6,397 nt of DNA from Elusimicrobiota bacterium. Its GTDB lineage: Bacteria > Elusimicrobiota > Endomicrobiia > Endomicrobiales > Endomicrobiaceae. The stretch's first letter is position 1. The number at the start of each line of letters is the position of its first letter. The notes under the pieces are model-generated. The model made no database searches and was not told the origin of the DNA. It saw only the letters and a list, made by a program, of their open reading frames with translations. The stretch lies in assembly GCA_031256695.1 (NCBI GenBank), contig JAIRQB010000126.1:1-6397 (forward strand). Reading direction: 5' to 3'. Positions 5,397 through 6,397 of this stretch are shown here, piece after piece. The translations under genes and the position numbers were made by a program.

Positions 5397-5750
5397 ATGG
5401 AATTGGCTACTTATATTTTAATCGGTCTTTCAGGAGGTTTGCTTAGCGGACTTATGGGAGTAGGCGGCGGAATCATTTTAATACCTCTTATGACTATGAT
5501 TTTAGGTATGTCTCAACATCAAGCGCAAGGCACGTCGCTCGGCATTATAATGTTTAGTTTTGTCTCTATGCTTGTCTATTATAAAAAAGGCTATGTGAAT
5601 TTGAGCCTTGTTCTTTTAATCGGCATTGGTTTTGTAATCGGCGGTTTCTTCGGCTCTCAACTTGCGGGCATTATTTCAGGACCAGTTTTAAAAAAATGTT
5701 TCGCTGTTTTAATGATTGCCGTAGCCGTTAGAATGCTGTTTTTTAAATGA
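5397..5750 (+). CDS. Half-length TauE/SafE family membrane protein
   Basis: A 117-residue, almost wholly hydrophobic inner-membrane protein. It matches one repeat of the TauE/SafE (sulfite/organosulfur anion exporter) family: the glycine-rich GLLSGLMGVGGGIILIPLM at residues 14-32, AQGTSLGII at 43-51, and a closing LKKCFAVLMIAVAVRMLF at 99-116. About four membrane segments can be drawn (roughly 5-20, 23-37, 45-61 and 69-92, with a last helix at 98-116). Full members are about 250 residues with two such repeats, so this is a single unit. It ends naturally just after the repeat rather than breaking mid-helix, which suggests a native half-size form that may dimerise. AAGGAGG (5386-5392) four bases upstream fixes the start. 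The substrate is unknown. rsmH begins one base after the stop. Confidence 0.85.
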   Translation: MELATYILIGLSGGLLSGLMGVGGGIILIPLMTMILGMSQHQAQGTSLGIIMFSFVSMLVYYKKGYVNLSLVLLIGIGFVIGGFFGSQLAGIISGPVLKKCFAVLMIAVAVRMLFFK

Positions 5751-5751
5751 A

Positions 5752-6397
5752 ATGTATCACATACCAATAATGCCTTCTGAATTATCTCAACTTGCAGTTA
5801 AAAATCCTAATGGTCTCTATATAGATGCGACTTTCGGCGGCGGCGGACACAGTTTATATTTGATTGAAAAATATAAAGATATAAAAATTATCGCTTTTGA
5901 TTGCGATGCCGCTTCTTTTGAAAATTTTAAAAACAATGAATCTCTTTTTGACGGCAGAGTGATTTTTATAAGAGAAAATTTTAAAAATATCGCCGTCTCT
6001 TTAAGCGGAATAAAAGTTAAAAAAGTTGACGGCATTTTTGCCGATTTAGGCGTATCCTCAAAACAATTTGACGATTTAAGCAGAGGCTTCTCATTTAATT
6101 CTCCCGTTTTGGATATGAGAATGGACGAAAGAATTTCTCTGACGGCAGAAGAGTTGGTAAATACTTATCCGCCTCAACTTTTGGCTGATATTTTTTATAA
6201 ATACGGCGAGGAATACCGCTCAAGGCAAATAGCGCAATCCATAGCAAACAGACGCGTAAAAAGACGTCTAAAAAGCGCCGCAGACCTTTGCGCCGCTGTA
6301 GAAGATGCCAAAAAAAGAGAAGGCGCGGTTCACCCGGCTACAAAAGTTTTCCAAGCATTGAGAATTTTTATAAACGGCGAATTAGAAAATTTAGAAA
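5752..6397 (+). CDS. rsmH: 16S rRNA (cytosine1402-N4)-methyltransferase, N-terminal two thirds (cut by window edge)
   Basis: Methylates N4 of C1402 in the decoding centre of 16S rRNA, using S-adenosylmethionine. The frame opens at ATG 5752 and stays open to the window end, giving 215 of about 310 residues. It begins with MYHIPIM, the family start that fixes the ATG. AdoMet-binding YIDATFGGGGHS is at residues 23-34. The signature DGIFADLGVSSKQFDD followed by RGFSF and LDMRMD lies between about 91 and 122. The HPATKVFQALRIFIN block is near 196-210. Ribosome-site signal is weak, and the start lies one base after the TauE/SafE stop, so translational coupling is likely. rsmH usually opens the division and cell-wall cluster after mraZ; here mraZ is absent and the upstream neighbour is a membrane transporter gene. 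What follows is outside the window. Confidence 0.96.
   Translation, partial: MYHIPIMPSELSQLAVKNPNGLYIDATFGGGGHSLYLIEKYKDIKIIAFDCDAASFENFKNNESLFDGRVIFIRENFKNIAVSLSGIKVKKVDGIFADLGVSSKQFDDLSRGFSFNSPVLDMRMDERISLTAEELVNTYPPQLLADIFYKYGEEYRSRQIAQSIANRRVKRRLKSAADLCAAVEDAKKREGAVHPATKVFQALRIFINGELENLE

Overview
The window looks like a bacterial chromosome segment of fairly low GC (high-30s percent by eye), made mostly of conserved housekeeping genes. Neither tRNA gene encodes its 3' CCA. The tRNA-Ile2, the type A-like RNase P RNA and strong GGAGG ribosome sites all fit bacteria. The mix of AT-rich third positions with frequent GGC/GCG codons recalls Elusimicrobia such as Endomicrobium, but that is an impression and not a demonstrated assignment.

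Layout. On the minus strand at the left are a 5' part of pgk (running off the window) and a complete gap, in the order gap-pgk, with a terminator-like hairpin between them. Divergent promoters separate gap from a plus-strand tRNA pair: tRNA-Ile2(CAT) and tRNA-Val(CAC), with a strong terminator between the two. A hairpin-rich intergenic stretch follows. After it, all on the plus strand, come a coiled-coil/C4 zinc-ribbon protein, an adenine DNA methyltransferase with a probable type II restriction endonuclease, the RNase P RNA gene with its own terminator, a half-length TauE/SafE membrane protein, and the 5' two thirds of rsmH (mraW), which runs off the right edge.

How the parts relate. gap and pgk encode consecutive steps of lower glycolysis. 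The tRNAs and rnpB are linked functionally, because RNase P matures tRNA 5' ends. Both tRNAs lack CCA and the RNase P RNA appears to lack the L15 loop that reads CCA. The methyltransferase and nuclease form a compact restriction-modification cassette with no visible controller gene, lying between the zinc-ribbon gene and rnpB. The TauE/SafE and rsmH genes are separated by one base and are probably translationally coupled.

The most interesting signals are in rnpB, about 490 nt long: a structured insertion of about 105 nt between the P2 and P4 3' strands, plus departures from near-universal bases in the P4 3' strand. A second signal is near-absence of several four-base palindromes (GATC once; CATG, GTAC and CTAG never; TCGA only inside a tRNA) across the window, which carries a restriction-modification cassette. 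No mobile element or CRISPR array was seen.
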